DNA of 20,585 nucleotides from UMGS692 sp963653425 (GTDB taxonomy: Bacteria > Bacillota > Clostridia > Christensenellales > CAG-314): contig CAVJWC010000020.1 of assembly GCA_963653425.1 (NCBI GenBank), positions 1 to 20,585 of the forward strand. Reading direction: 5' to 3'. The notes below the pieces were generated by a model that was not told where the DNA came from, made no database searches, and saw only the letters and a program-made list of their open reading frames with translations. Below, piece after piece: positions 7,837 to 15,953 of this stretch (position 1 is the stretch's first letter; each line of letters begins with the position of its first letter). The position numbers were made by a program, and so were the translations under genes.

Positions 7837-8190
7837 ATGAAAAAGAACCTTGTATATGAAATCCTGCTGGGCGTTCTCGCGCTGATCGTGGTCGGAGGTT
7901 TTATTGCGGAAATCACTCTCGCTATCGGATTTTCCGCGCCCTGGTACGTGATTTTCTGGTCGATTTTAACGCCCATAATCGCGCTGTATTTTATCGGACG
8001 TAAGCTTAGCGCTCTCATTCAGAAAGATAAAGAAGAAAAAAGCCGAGCCGTAAACGCAGACAAAACTTCGGAAAAAACCGAAACTTCTTCCGAAAAGACC
8101 GACGAAAGCGATAAAGAAAATTCCGCCGAAAAGGATAATAACGATGCCGACAAAAACGATAATAACGGCGAAAAGGATAAGAACGAATAA
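7837..8190 (+). CDS. small membrane protein with a charged low-complexity tail
   Basis: The protein (117 residues from the second ATG) has two predicted transmembrane helices (about residues 6-30 and 37-55) and then about 60 residues made almost only of K, E, D, N, S and T. No known family is recognised. The ATG at 7831 sits one base after the Shine-Dalgarno GGAG, too close to use; the ATG at 7837 has seven bases of spacing and is the likely start. The tail would face the cytoplasm or the outside depending on topology. It follows recF and ends at a strong terminator. A copy of its last codons recurs out of frame after the stop. Confidence 0.7.
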   Translation: MKKNLVYEILLGVLALIVVGGFIAEITLAIGFSAPWYVIFWSILTPIIALYFIGRKLSALIQKDKEEKSRAVNADKTSEKTETSSEKTDESDKENSAEKDNNDADKNDNNGEKDKNE

Positions 8191-8246
8191 CAAGTCGGGC
8201 GAAAACGATAAGAACGAATAATCAAGACGAATAATTAAAAACAAAC

Positions 8247-8275
8247 AAGCCTCCGTAGAAACTACGAAGGCTTTT
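8247..8275. terminator. two-way terminator between converging genes
   Basis: A stem of about 12 pairs (8247-8258 with 8262-8273, one mismatch, AAA loop) ends in TTTT on the plus strand. On the minus strand the same stem is followed by a T-rich run (GTTTGTTTTT). It can stop the recF transcript and the minus-strand operon ending at 8360. Confidence 0.85.
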
Positions 8276-8359
8276 ATTGTATAAATATTCGGTTTAATTA
8301 AAGCAATAAGGCTGAACCGGTTTATTCCCGTAAAAGCCGGGGAATAAAGACCGAAACGC

Positions 8360-9466
8360 TTAAATATCCGAACTTCCGAATTCGTTCCAGATAATGCGCA
8401 TGATATTGCCTTTCAGGGTTTTTACGGCGTCGTCGACGTTATTATAACGCGCGGAAACGCCTACGATCTGTCCTTTGAATCCGAAACAAAGGGTAATGAG
8501 ATACAACTCGTCCGTCTCGGATTTTTCAGCCTGAACGTAAATAGGAAGGCTTTTTGACGTATCGTCGGTGAGATAAACGGGTTCGGAATATCCTTCGGCA
8601 AGCGTAAGTTTACTTACGTCTACGGTAGCGTCGTCGGTGTTGGTCGCCGTTAAAACGAAACCGCCTCCGCCCGAACGGGTATAAACTATCTCGTACTGCG
8701 TGATAAACTTGTCGTTATCGCGCTTTTTCATATCTTCGTAGCTGAGTTTCTTGCTGAAAAGCAAAGTTCCCTTAGCCGTGTAACCGTCCGCGCTGAAATC
8801 GGGAACGAGTTTTCCTTCGCCTACGCGGGCTTTGATTTCTTCGAAAGAAACTCCCGTAAGTTCGCTGGGTTGTCCGCCCGAAGTCAGTCCGAGAACAATT
8901 CCTACGATAAGCGCAATCACCACGAAAGCAGCCGCGGCTATAAGCGTTATTTTGTCGCGCTTCGAAAGCGGTTTGGTTTTAGGATTTCCGCCGTTGGATT
9001 CTTCGTAAAAGTCGTCGCCTATGGAATCGTCAAACTCTTCGTCGGTTACGATTTCTCCGTTTTCGCCCGCCTGCATCCAATATTCGCCGTTACTCGAATT
9101 CTCTTCTATAAAGGCTTGGTTGCTCTCGAGGTTATCGGCGGAAAATTCGTTCTCTTCCGAAAGGTCCCGGTTTTCTTCCGCTGTGTTTTCGGTTTCTGTC
9201 GAAACGTCCTTTGCGTTTTCCCGAGACTTCTCTTCTGAGGAAGCTTCACGCGCTTTCTCTTCTTCCGAAGGTTTTTTCGCGCACTTTTCAGGCGAGGTTT
9301 TTTGAGTTTCCTCTTTTACTTCTTCCTGCGCATTCTTTTCTACGGAAACTTCTTCTTCGGCAATTTTTTCCGCGCGGGAAAGCTCGGAACTTTTCGTACC
9401 TTCCGTCTTTATAGCGCTCTGAGGCTTATTCGCGCCCGATTTTTTCTTTTTGTTTTTACTGCTCAT
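8360..9466 (-). CDS. acidic single-pass membrane protein of unknown function
   Basis: The 368-residue protein begins with a basic cluster (KNKKKK), then about 150 residues of low-complexity acidic sequence rich in E, S, K and N. A basic patch (KTKPLSKRDK) precedes one transmembrane helix (about 173-195). The last 170 residues look like a small folded domain outside the membrane. By the positive-inside rule the acidic tail is cytoplasmic. I recognise no family. The ATG lies inside the end of the P-loop gene, with an 11-base overlap and no clear ribosome site, so translation is probably coupled to it. It is the last gene of the minus-strand run that ends at the terminator near 8260. Confidence 0.75.
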   Translation of the reverse strand: MSSKNKKKKSGANKPQSAIKTEGTKSSELSRAEKIAEEEVSVEKNAQEEVKEETQKTSPEKCAKKPSEEEKAREASSEEKSRENAKDVSTETENTAEENRDLSEENEFSADNLESNQAFIEENSSNGEYWMQAGENGEIVTDEEFDDSIGDDFYEESNGGNPKTKPLSKRDKITLIAAAAFVVIALIVGIVLGLTSGGQPSELTGVSFEEIKARVGEGKLVPDFSADGYTAKGTLLFSKKLSYEDMKKRDNDKFITQYEIVYTRSGGGGFVLTATNTDDATVDVSKLTLAEGYSEPVYLTDDTSKSLPIYVQAEKSETDELYLITLCFGFKGQIVGVSARYNNVDDAVKTLKGNIMRIIWNEFGSSDI

Positions 9467-9872
9467 TTGCGTATTTCTGAAGAAGAAGGGGCAAATCTTC
9501 CTTTCTTCCTTCTACCGTCAAAGCGAATTCCGTTTCGAAACGTTCGCTGAGTTCTTCCATCTCTCTGAACATTCCTTCGAGGGCGAAAATGCTTTTACCG
9601 GTAAGTTTTGCTATGCTGTCAATATAAATACGTTGTATATCGGCGTTACCCGCAATAAGCCCCTTTATGAACGATATAAGCTGAACGTCGTCCGAAATGC
9701 CGTAATCCTTTACGTTTACCAGTCTGATATTTCTCACGACTTCGTGCATTCTGTTGAAATCGCGGTCGAGATATACGACGTTGCCTTTAGCAACTTCGGC
9801 AAAAGCGTTTGCGTCGGCAACCATTCTCTGCGTCTTTCCGCTTCCTCTTTCGCCGTAAAATAATTTAATCAT
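9456..9872 (-). CDS. small P-loop ATP-binding protein
   Basis: The protein has 138 residues from the ATG at 9872. An in-frame upstream extension exists, but the ATG at 9872 follows AAGGAG and directly opens the fold. Walker A is GERGSGKT at residues 7-14, and a hydrophobic strand ending in aspartate (RIYIDS) could be a Walker B. It lacks helicase or AAA+ signatures. The length fits a minimal P-loop NTPase. It overlaps the membrane protein gene by 11 bases, so the two probably act together, for example as a cytoplasmic ATPase and a membrane partner. The specific role is unknown. Confidence 0.75.
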   Translation of the reverse strand: MIKLFYGERGSGKTQRMVADANAFAEVAKGNVVYLDRDFNRMHEVVRNIRLVNVKDYGISDDVQLISFIKGLIAGNADIQRIYIDSIAKLTGKSIFALEGMFREMEELSERFETEFALTVEGRKEDLPLLLQKYANEQ

Positions 9873-9898
9873 AGGGGTAAGTCTCCTTTTTATTTTTT

Positions 9899-9921
9899 CC
9901 GCCCGACAGGTCCGCGGGCGG
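9899..9921. other. GC-rich intergenic hairpin between the aminotransferase and P-loop genes
   Basis: CCGCCCG (9899-9905) pairs with CGGGCGG (9915-9921). On the coding strand no T run follows, so it is not a classical terminator. It may be a 3' stability or processing structure within the operon. Confidence 0.5.
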
Positions 9922-9933
9922 ATCGTGTTCTGT

Positions 9934-11130
9934 TTATTTTGCCTGAGCAAAGAAATCTGCTATTCTCTTGATGCCTTTGACTATATCGTCTTCGCCAAGA
10001 GCGTAGGAAAGTCTGATATAATCGGGTGCGCCGAAGCTTTCGCAGGGGATAACGGCAACGTGAGCCTTCTCGATAAGAAGGTTAGCCACGTCGAGAGCCG
10101 TTTTGGGAACGGAACCGCCGAGGTTCTTTCCGAAAAGCGCGCTGACTTTAACCATAACGTAAAACGCGCCGTCGCCTTTGACTACGTCTACGAAAGGAAC
10201 GGATTCGAGTTCTTTCCACATAAGTTTCTGACGTCTTCCGAAACGAGCGGTCATTTCGGCTATTACGTCGTCGCCCGTGCTCAAAGCCGTAACGGAAGCG
10301 TACTGAGCGATACTGTTGGGGTTGCTGGTTTCGTGACTCTGAAGTCCGCCCATGAGTTTAGCCGTTTTTGCGTCGGGAGCCGCAACGTAACCTATTCTCC
10401 AACCGGTCATTGCGTAAGCTTTGCTCATACCGTTGATAACGAAAGTTCTTTCGTAAGCCTTTTCGCCGAGAGCTGCCATGGAAACGTGTTTTCCGCTGTA
10501 AATGAGTTTTTCGTAAATTTCGTCGGAAACTACGTAAAGGTCGTGTTTAACGCAAACGTCCATAATCGCTTTAAGTTCGCATTCGTTATAAACGGCGCCC
10601 GTCGGGTTGTTGGGGGAATTGAATATAATAGCCTTGGTCTTTGCGGTTACCGCGGATTCTATTTCTTCGGGAGAAATCTTGAAACCGTTTTCAGCCTTAG
10701 CGTAAACGGTAACGGGAGTTCCTCCGTTGACTTTTATAAGTTCGGGATAAGTGAGCCAGAAGGGCGCAACGATAATAACTTCGTCGCCTTCTTCGACTAT
10801 CGTCTGCAAAACGTTGAAGATACTCTGTTTTGCGCCGTTGCTTACGACTATCTGTTCGGGCTTATAATCGAGACCGTTTTCTCTCTTGAGTTTTTCGCAT
10901 ATAGCCGTTCTGAGTTCGGCGGTTCCGCTTGCGGGCGTATATTTCGTAAATCCCTTGTCAAGCGCTTCTTTTGCCGAAGCAACGATGTAAGCCGGAGTAT
11001 TGCAGTCGGGTTCGCCTGCCGTAAACGCAACTACGTCCACGCCTTCGCTTTTAAGTTTTTTTGCCTGTGCCGTTATTGCCAAAGTCAAAGACGGGGTTAC
11101 CGAAGTTGCTCTTTTTGCAAGTCCTTTCAT
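9934..11130 (-). CDS. aspB: aspartate/aromatic aminotransferase, class I
   Basis: The 398-residue protein is a PLP-dependent fold-type I aminotransferase, most like the AspB/AspC group that interconverts aspartate and oxaloacetate with 2-oxoglutarate. SPNNPTG (172-178) and SDEIY (202-206) bind the cofactor, and SKAYAMTGWRIGY (236-248) holds the PLP lysine (Lys237). A C-terminal RLSY contains the likely carboxylate-binding arginine. The frame continues 37 codons upstream, but the ATG at 11130 is preceded by AGAGGT and begins with the usual family N-terminus (MKGLAKRATSVTPS). It lies 67 bases after prfA in the same direction. Substrate range beyond aspartate is uncertain. Confidence 0.94.
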   Translation of the reverse strand: MKGLAKRATSVTPSLTLAITAQAKKLKSEGVDVVAFTAGEPDCNTPAYIVASAKEALDKGFTKYTPASGTAELRTAICEKLKRENGLDYKPEQIVVSNGAKQSIFNVLQTIVEEGDEVIIVAPFWLTYPELIKVNGGTPVTVYAKAENGFKISPEEIESAVTAKTKAIIFNSPNNPTGAVYNECELKAIMDVCVKHDLYVVSDEIYEKLIYSGKHVSMAALGEKAYERTFVINGMSKAYAMTGWRIGYVAAPDAKTAKLMGGLQSHETSNPNSIAQYASVTALSTGDDVIAEMTARFGRRQKLMWKELESVPFVDVVKGDGAFYVMVKVSALFGKNLGGSVPKTALDVANLLIEKAHVAVIPCESFGAPDYIRLSYALGEDDIVKGIKRIADFFAQAK

Positions 11131-11166
11131 TTCTTTACCTCTTTTTTTCTGTCTTGTATTTTTAAT

Positions 11167-11182
11167 TCTCCGCACGCGGAGA
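11167..11182. other. short perfect hairpin between prfA and the aminotransferase gene
   Basis: TCTCCGC (11167-11173) and GCGGAGA (11176-11182) are exact inverted copies separated by two bases. The coding-strand side is followed by an A-rich, not T-rich, stretch. On the plus strand only TTTT follows. An attenuator or processing site is possible, but a terminator is not supported. Confidence 0.5.
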
Positions 11183-11197
11183 TTTTGGTCGTTTAAG

Positions 11198-12271
11198 TTA
11201 TTCTTCTCCGCCGCTTTTAAGTTTCTGAGCCTGATCGGCAAGACGAAGCGCTTCTATCATTCCGTCTATATCGCCGTTCATAAAGTCTTCTATGGAATAA
11301 ATGGTCATTCCTATTCTGTGGTCGGTTACTCTGCCCTGAGGGAAGTTATAGGTTCTTATTCTCTCGCTTCTGTCGCCCGAACCTACCTGATTTTTACGGG
11401 TTTCGGCGTATTCGGCGTCGGAAATGGTCTTGAAGTGGTCGTAAAGCTTGCTCTTCATGGCTTTCATAGCCTTATCTCTGTTTTTGATCTGGCTTCTTTC
11501 GTCCTGACATTCAACCACTATGCCCGTAGGAATATGCGTCATTCTTATCGCGCTTTCCGTCTTGTTAACGTGCTGACCGCCTGCGCCTCCGCTTCTGTAA
11601 GTGTCTATTTTAAGGTCTTTTTCGTCGATAACTATATCCACGTCCTCGACTTCCGGAAGAACGGCTACCGTTATCGTGGAAGTGTGAATTCTGCCCTGAG
11701 ATTCCGTTTCGGGAACTCTCTGAACTCTATGCACGCCCCCTTCGTATTTAAGTTTACTGTACGCTCCGTTGCCTACGACGGTGAAGGAACATTCCTTTAT
11801 TCCTCCCAGTTCGGTTTCGTTCGCGCCGATTTCTTCTATCTTCCAGTGCTGACGTTCGGCGTACATATAATACATTCTTCTTATCTCGTAGGCAAACAGA
11901 CAGGATTCTTCTCCGCCCGCGCCCGCTCTGATTTCGATAATGATATTCTTGTCGTCGTTGGGGTCTTTGGGAAGAAGCAGAACTTTAAGTTCTTCTTCGA
12001 GCTTTACCGTCTGCTTTTTAAGGTCCTGAATTTCGGCTTCTATCATAGAAACCATTTCTTTGTCCGTTTCGGTTTTAAGCATTGCTTCCGAATCTACGAT
12101 ACCTTGCTTTGTTGCAACGTACTTATCGTAAGTTTCTACTATATCCGTAAGACTGCTGTGTTCTTTTACGAGTTTTTTCCATTCGTCCTGACGGGCGATA
12201 ACTTCTGCTTTACTGATTTCGTCTGTCAGGAAATCGTATCTTTTCTTTATTGCGTCTAATTTTCCAAGCAT
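11198..12271 (-). CDS. prfA: peptide chain release factor 1
   Basis: The 357-residue protein is RF1, which recognises UAA and UAG and releases the finished peptide on the ribosome. The anticodon-like tripeptide is PET (187-189), the PxT form of RF1, where RF2 has SPF. GGQ at 231-233 is the catalytic motif; its glutamine is the target of PrmC methylation. Length is standard. A GGGAG box precedes the ATG. The gene for the modifying enzyme lies directly upstream in the same direction (59 bases), the conserved prmC-prfA arrangement. Confidence 0.97.
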   Translation of the reverse strand: MLGKLDAIKKRYDFLTDEISKAEVIARQDEWKKLVKEHSSLTDIVETYDKYVATKQGIVDSEAMLKTETDKEMVSMIEAEIQDLKKQTVKLEEELKVLLLPKDPNDDKNIIIEIRAGAGGEESCLFAYEIRRMYYMYAERQHWKIEEIGANETELGGIKECSFTVVGNGAYSKLKYEGGVHRVQRVPETESQGRIHTSTITVAVLPEVEDVDIVIDEKDLKIDTYRSGGAGGQHVNKTESAIRMTHIPTGIVVECQDERSQIKNRDKAMKAMKSKLYDHFKTISDAEYAETRKNQVGSGDRSERIRTYNFPQGRVTDHRIGMTIYSIEDFMNGDIDGMIEALRLADQAQKLKSGGEE

Positions 12272-12330
12272 ATTACTCCCAAGGTGCTTTTCGTCGTTTT
12301 ATTCTGCTTTATTTTTAATTTTCGCTTGCG

Positions 12331-14187
12331 TTATTCTTTGGCTTCCGCCTTATCTTCGGTTTCCGCTTTGTTTTTAATTTCCGCGCAAATCATTCTGTCG
12401 ATTCCCGCGTAATCCTTCGCTACGGTGACGGTAAAGCCGTTTTCTTCCAGCATAGCCGAAACGGATTCCGCCTGACCTGCTCCCACTTCGAGGAAGAGTA
12501 AACCGTTTCCGTTCAGGTGAGATTTAGCTTCGCGGGCGATTATTCTGTAATAATCGAGTCCGTCCTTTCCTCCGAAAAGCGCGATTTCGGGTTCTTTTTT
12601 AACCCATTCGTCGAGTTTCTTCATATCCTCTTCGGATATATAGGGCGGATTGGAAACGATTATATCGTAACTTCCGTCTATTTTTTCGAACATATCCGAC
12701 TTTATGAAAGAAACGTTTGCGCCGAGAAGTTTTGCGTTCTCTTCGGCGACGGCAAGAGCTTCTTCCGAAATGTCGGAAAGCGTAACGTCCGCGCCCGTTT
12801 TAAGAGCCACGGTTATTCCTATACAACCGCTACCCGCGCACAAATCGAGGACGGTTTTTCCCGAAGCGCACGCTATTACCTTTTCGGTAAGAAGTTCCGT
12901 TTCGGGTCTCGGAATAAGAACGGACGGATTTACTTTGAATTCGTAATCGAAAAACTGCTGAGTCCCAAGTTCGTACTGAACGGGGTTGCCTTCGAGAAGG
13001 CGAACCAGCTTTTTCATAAGAAGGTCGTAGTCTTGGTATCCGATATAGTCTTCGTCCGAGTCAAGCTGACTGCGCTGAACTTTAAGGACGTCCGCAATAA
13101 GCCAGTCGGCAGACGTTTCGTCCAGTCCGCGCCTTACAAGAGCCTTTCTCGCGGCTTTCGTGAATTCGGAAACGCGCGTAAACCGCTGAGCGGGAATAGC
13201 GGGATCGTTCTGCATTTCGAGAGCCTTATTGAAGGCGACTATCGCGACTTCCACCATATCGTCGTCGGGCTGACGGGTGGTAAGAAGTTGCATACTTCTT
13301 CCGAGCCATTTAAGAGGCTTCAGAATCCACCAGTCGTGACGGCTGTTAAACATAAGAAGTTCGTAAGAGATAGAGGATACGGGAATAAGACAGAGGATCT
13401 TGACGATCATCCTGAGGAAGGTTTTAAGTCCCTGACTTTCTATCGAAACGAAAAGACTTCTCAGAAGAATTTCCACGAGCGACGTTACGAGAATGGACAC
13501 CAGAATCACGAAGAAGATAAACGCCGTTCCGCATCTGTCGTGATAGGTCGAACATTTCTGAACGTTTTCCACGGTAAGAGGCATTTCCTTTTCAAAACAG
13601 TTTATGGTTTTGTGTTCCGAACCGTGATACATAAAAAGTCGTTTGATTTCTTTCATTCGGGTAATTGAAAGAAGATATACGACGAATATTGCGATTTTTA
13701 TAACGCCTTTGACGAGGTTGCCCCAGAAGAGCATTCCTCCCGAACTTTCTATAAGCGAGTTGCTCGTAAGGCTTTTCCAGACTTCTCCGAAATTCGAACC
13801 CGAAACGGCTCCTCCGCAAAGATTGAAAACTATCCGCGTCAAAAAATCGGGAAGAAGCATAAAAAGCACCAGCGCGAGAATTACGCCGAAAAAGATACCG
13901 AAAATCCCGGCTTTCTTCATCTCGCTGTCGGTTATCCGTTCTTCTTCGTCATCCGCGTTTATCGCCGCGGCTTTCATGGTATAAACCATACCGCCCTTTA
14001 TACTTGCGACGAAGTTAAAAACGCCTCTGACGAAAGGAATTTTATTTACGGTCTTAGGCTCCGGAAGTTTCTCCGTTTCGAGAATTATATTGCCGTGAGG
14101 CTCGCGGACAGCCATCGCCACTCCGGTCGCGCTACGCATCATAACTCCCTCTATAAGAGCCTGACCGCCTATTTTGGTCTTTGCCAT
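12331..14187 (-). CDS. prmC: fusion of DUF1385/YqhQ membrane protein and PrmC glutamine methyltransferase
   Basis: This single 618-residue frame joins two normally separate proteins. Residues 1-325 match DUF1385 (YqhQ): GGQALIEGVMMR at 7-18, PFVRGVFNF at 51-59, MYHGSEHKTINCFE at 186-199 and three or four membrane segments (about 94-115, 160-176, 220-244, 257-276). Residues about 335-603 are PrmC, which methylates the GGQ glutamine of release factors using S-adenosylmethionine: IPRPETE (425-431), DLCAGSGCIG (448-457) and the catalytic NPPY (513-516). In many Firmicutes rpmE, yqhQ, prmC and prfA are neighbours, so loss of a stop between yqhQ and prmC is the likely origin. No internal break is seen. 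The methyltransferase would be tethered to the membrane. An AGAGG box precedes the start. Confidence 0.94.
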   Translation of the reverse strand: MAKTKIGGQALIEGVMMRSATGVAMAVREPHGNIILETEKLPEPKTVNKIPFVRGVFNFVASIKGGMVYTMKAAAINADDEEERITDSEMKKAGIFGIFFGVILALVLFMLLPDFLTRIVFNLCGGAVSGSNFGEVWKSLTSNSLIESSGGMLFWGNLVKGVIKIAIFVVYLLSITRMKEIKRLFMYHGSEHKTINCFEKEMPLTVENVQKCSTYHDRCGTAFIFFVILVSILVTSLVEILLRSLFVSIESQGLKTFLRMIVKILCLIPVSSISYELLMFNSRHDWWILKPLKWLGRSMQLLTTRQPDDDMVEVAIVAFNKALEMQNDPAIPAQRFTRVSEFTKAARKALVRRGLDETSADWLIADVLKVQRSQLDSDEDYIGYQDYDLLMKKLVRLLEGNPVQYELGTQQFFDYEFKVNPSVLIPRPETELLTEKVIACASGKTVLDLCAGSGCIGITVALKTGADVTLSDISEEALAVAEENAKLLGANVSFIKSDMFEKIDGSYDIIVSNPPYISEEDMKKLDEWVKKEPEIALFGGKDGLDYYRIIAREAKSHLNGNGLLFLEVGAGQAESVSAMLEENGFTVTVAKDYAGIDRMICAEIKNKAETEDKAEAKE

Positions 14188-14248
14188 TTTATTTCCTCTT
14201 AATAGTTGCTTATAAGGCGCATTTTTATAAATACACCTCTGCTTTTAC

Positions 14249-14277
14249 ATTCTAACATAAAAACTGCCTTTTGTACA
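14249..14277 (-). promoter_or_regulatory. promoter of the YqhQ-PrmC/prfA run
   Basis: On the minus strand, TGTACA (14272-14277) and an extended -10 TG-T-TAGAAT (core 14249-14254) are separated by 17 bases. Transcription would start near 14242, about 55 bases before the ATG. Confidence 0.6.
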
Positions 14278-14293
14278 GCAAAACGTGACGGCT

Positions 14294-14323
14294 TATACCG
14301 CTTAAATTCGTTAAAGCGGTATA
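14294..14323. repeat. inverted repeat upstream of the YqhQ-PrmC promoter
   Basis: TATACCGCTT (14294-14303) and AAGCGGTATA (14314-14323) are exact ten-base arms around a ten-base spacer. It sits 16 bases upstream of the -35 and 62 bases after the cardiolipin synthase stop. It has no T run, so an operator or a mRNA 3' hairpin are both possible. Confidence 0.6.
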
Positions 14324-14385
14324 TACTCATAAAATATCGTTCGTCCCGTTCTTTCCGTGTGGGCTTAAGACAGAACAGAAAACTA

Positions 14386-15948
14386 TCACAAAAGAGGCGC
14401 GATAAGATGAAGCACGAACTGAGCTATTTTAACGTAAAACGGACGGGCTTCGTATTCTTCCGACGTAATTTTCCTCGAAACTTTAACCGCTTCCGAAAAG
14501 TCGGCGTTCATTGCGTTTATACACGGATCGCCCGAAATGAACGTTCCCGTTTCGTAATGAAGCAAAAGGCTTCTGTAATCGAGATTTATCGAACCCACGA
14601 GAGCGTTTCTCTTATCGGCGATTATAGCCTTGGCGTGATTGAACCCGGGAGTGTATTCGTAAATTTTGACTCCGCTTTTAAGAAGTTTTCCGTAGTGACT
14701 GCGCGTAACCGTATAAACCAGCTTTTTGTCGGGAATACCCGGGGTTAAAATTTTTACGTCCACGCCCGACGAAGCCGCTCTGCAAAGGGCGGAAATCATT
14801 TCTTCGTCCACGATAAGGTAGGGCGTAGAGATATAAAGCGTGTTTTCCGCGTTTTCTATCATGGACATACAACAGTTGTACGCGGGGTTTTTGTCGTCTG
14901 CGGGAGTGTCGCCGAAAGGCATAACGAAGTTCCCGGTCTCTGCGCTTTCGTTATCCGCAAAGAACTCTTCGGGATTAAGAAGCTCTTTTGTCGCGATAAA
15001 CCAGTTCTGGCAGAAGAGAATTATATAACTCGAAACGGGCTTTCCCTTAATTTTAACGCCCATATCGCGCCAGAAACCGTACTTTTCTATATAATGCACG
15101 TACTCGTCGGCAAAGTTGATTCCGCCCGTATAAGTCGTTTTTCCGTCTATTATAACGAGTTTTCTGTGGTCGCGGTGATTGAGTGCGGGAGTAAGTTTTA
15201 TTCCTATGGGGTTAAAACCTATAATCTTTATATTCTTGTGTTTATAAAGCTTTTTAACGGATTTACTGGAAATTCTTCCGAAGCTTCCGAAAGAATCGAC
15301 TAAGATATATACCTTCACTCCGTTGTCGGCTCTCTCGCAGAGAACGGAAGAAATCTCGTTCCAGAGTCTTCCGTCGGCAATTATAAAGCTTTCCATAAAG
15401 ATATACTTCTCGGCTTTTTTAAGGCATTCGAGCATATCCGTGTGAAGAGGAAGTCCGTCTCCGAAATAGGTAACGTCCACGCCCTTGTAACAAGGAAAAC
15501 CCGTAAGGAATTTAAGCGTTTTTGCGGTTTTTTTCGCGGAAACGTCGGCTATTCTCAGAATACTGTCGTTTATCGGCACGAGAGGCAGAAATGTTTCGTC
15601 GGCTTTTCTCTGGCGACGGCGCGGAGCGGATTTTCCGCAACCGTAAAGCAGGTAAAGCGTAGTTCCCGCTATCGGCAGAATGAAGATAACTATAATCCAC
15701 AAAATCTTATACGACGTGTTCTGGTCGTTCCAATAGACGAAACAAGCCGCAACGACCGCAATAAATCCGCTGAGTACTCTCAGCCAGTTGCTTTGAAACT
15801 GAAGCGGATAAAAAACGGTAAAATAAATTACCGCAACCTGAAAAGACAGTATGATTGCGGCAAAAACAATCTTTATTAAAATGTTGAAAACGCGCACTAC
15901 CACCGAAACGGGACTTATGCGCCTGTTCTTGTTTTCGAAATCCTTCAT
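14386..15948 (-). CDS. cls: cardiolipin synthase (phospholipase D family)
   Basis: The 520-residue protein has the architecture of bacterial cardiolipin synthases, which join two phosphatidylglycerols to make cardiolipin and glycerol at the membrane. Hydrophobic segments lie at about 18-47, 57-73 and 82-103. Two HKD motifs are intact: HRKLVIID (His261, Lys263, Asp268) and HAKAIIAD (His438, Lys440, Asp445), each followed by GSIN- or GGIN-like sequence. Length fits (about 480-520). The gene starts 27 bases after the response regulator stop, so the two form an operon. The ribosome site (GGAAAGG) is weak and lies in the 3' arm of a small hairpin. Other PLD-type transferases are possible but less likely. 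Confidence 0.92.
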   Translation of the reverse strand: MKDFENKNRRISPVSVVVRVFNILIKIVFAAIILSFQVAVIYFTVFYPLQFQSNWLRVLSGFIAVVAACFVYWNDQNTSYKILWIIVIFILPIAGTTLYLLYGCGKSAPRRRQRKADETFLPLVPINDSILRIADVSAKKTAKTLKFLTGFPCYKGVDVTYFGDGLPLHTDMLECLKKAEKYIFMESFIIADGRLWNEISSVLCERADNGVKVYILVDSFGSFGRISSKSVKKLYKHKNIKIIGFNPIGIKLTPALNHRDHRKLVIIDGKTTYTGGINFADEYVHYIEKYGFWRDMGVKIKGKPVSSYIILFCQNWFIATKELLNPEEFFADNESAETGNFVMPFGDTPADDKNPAYNCCMSMIENAENTLYISTPYLIVDEEMISALCRAASSGVDVKILTPGIPDKKLVYTVTRSHYGKLLKSGVKIYEYTPGFNHAKAIIADKRNALVGSINLDYRSLLLHYETGTFISGDPCINAMNADFSEAVKVSRKITSEEYEARPFYVKIAQFVLHLIAPLL

Positions 15949-15953
15949 AAACC

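Noticed and set aside
9925..11196. Long plus-strand open frame (over 400 codons) opposite the aminotransferase gene
   Set aside because: It mirrors the codon pattern of a clear enzyme gene, has no ribosome site and reads as low-quality, phenylalanine/serine-rich protein.
11000..12259. Long plus-strand open frame opposite prfA
   Set aside because: The minus strand encodes an intact RF1 with GGQ and PxT; the plus frame has no recognisable motif or start signal.
11198..12271. Release factor 2 instead of RF1
   Set aside because: The codon-recognition tripeptide is PET (PxT type), not SPF, and no programmed frameshift site is present.
13150..13260. Assembly error joining yqhQ and prmC
   Set aside because: Both domains are complete and in one frame, with a natural linker between residues 320 and 340; there is no sign of a shifted or damaged segment, although resequencing would settle it.
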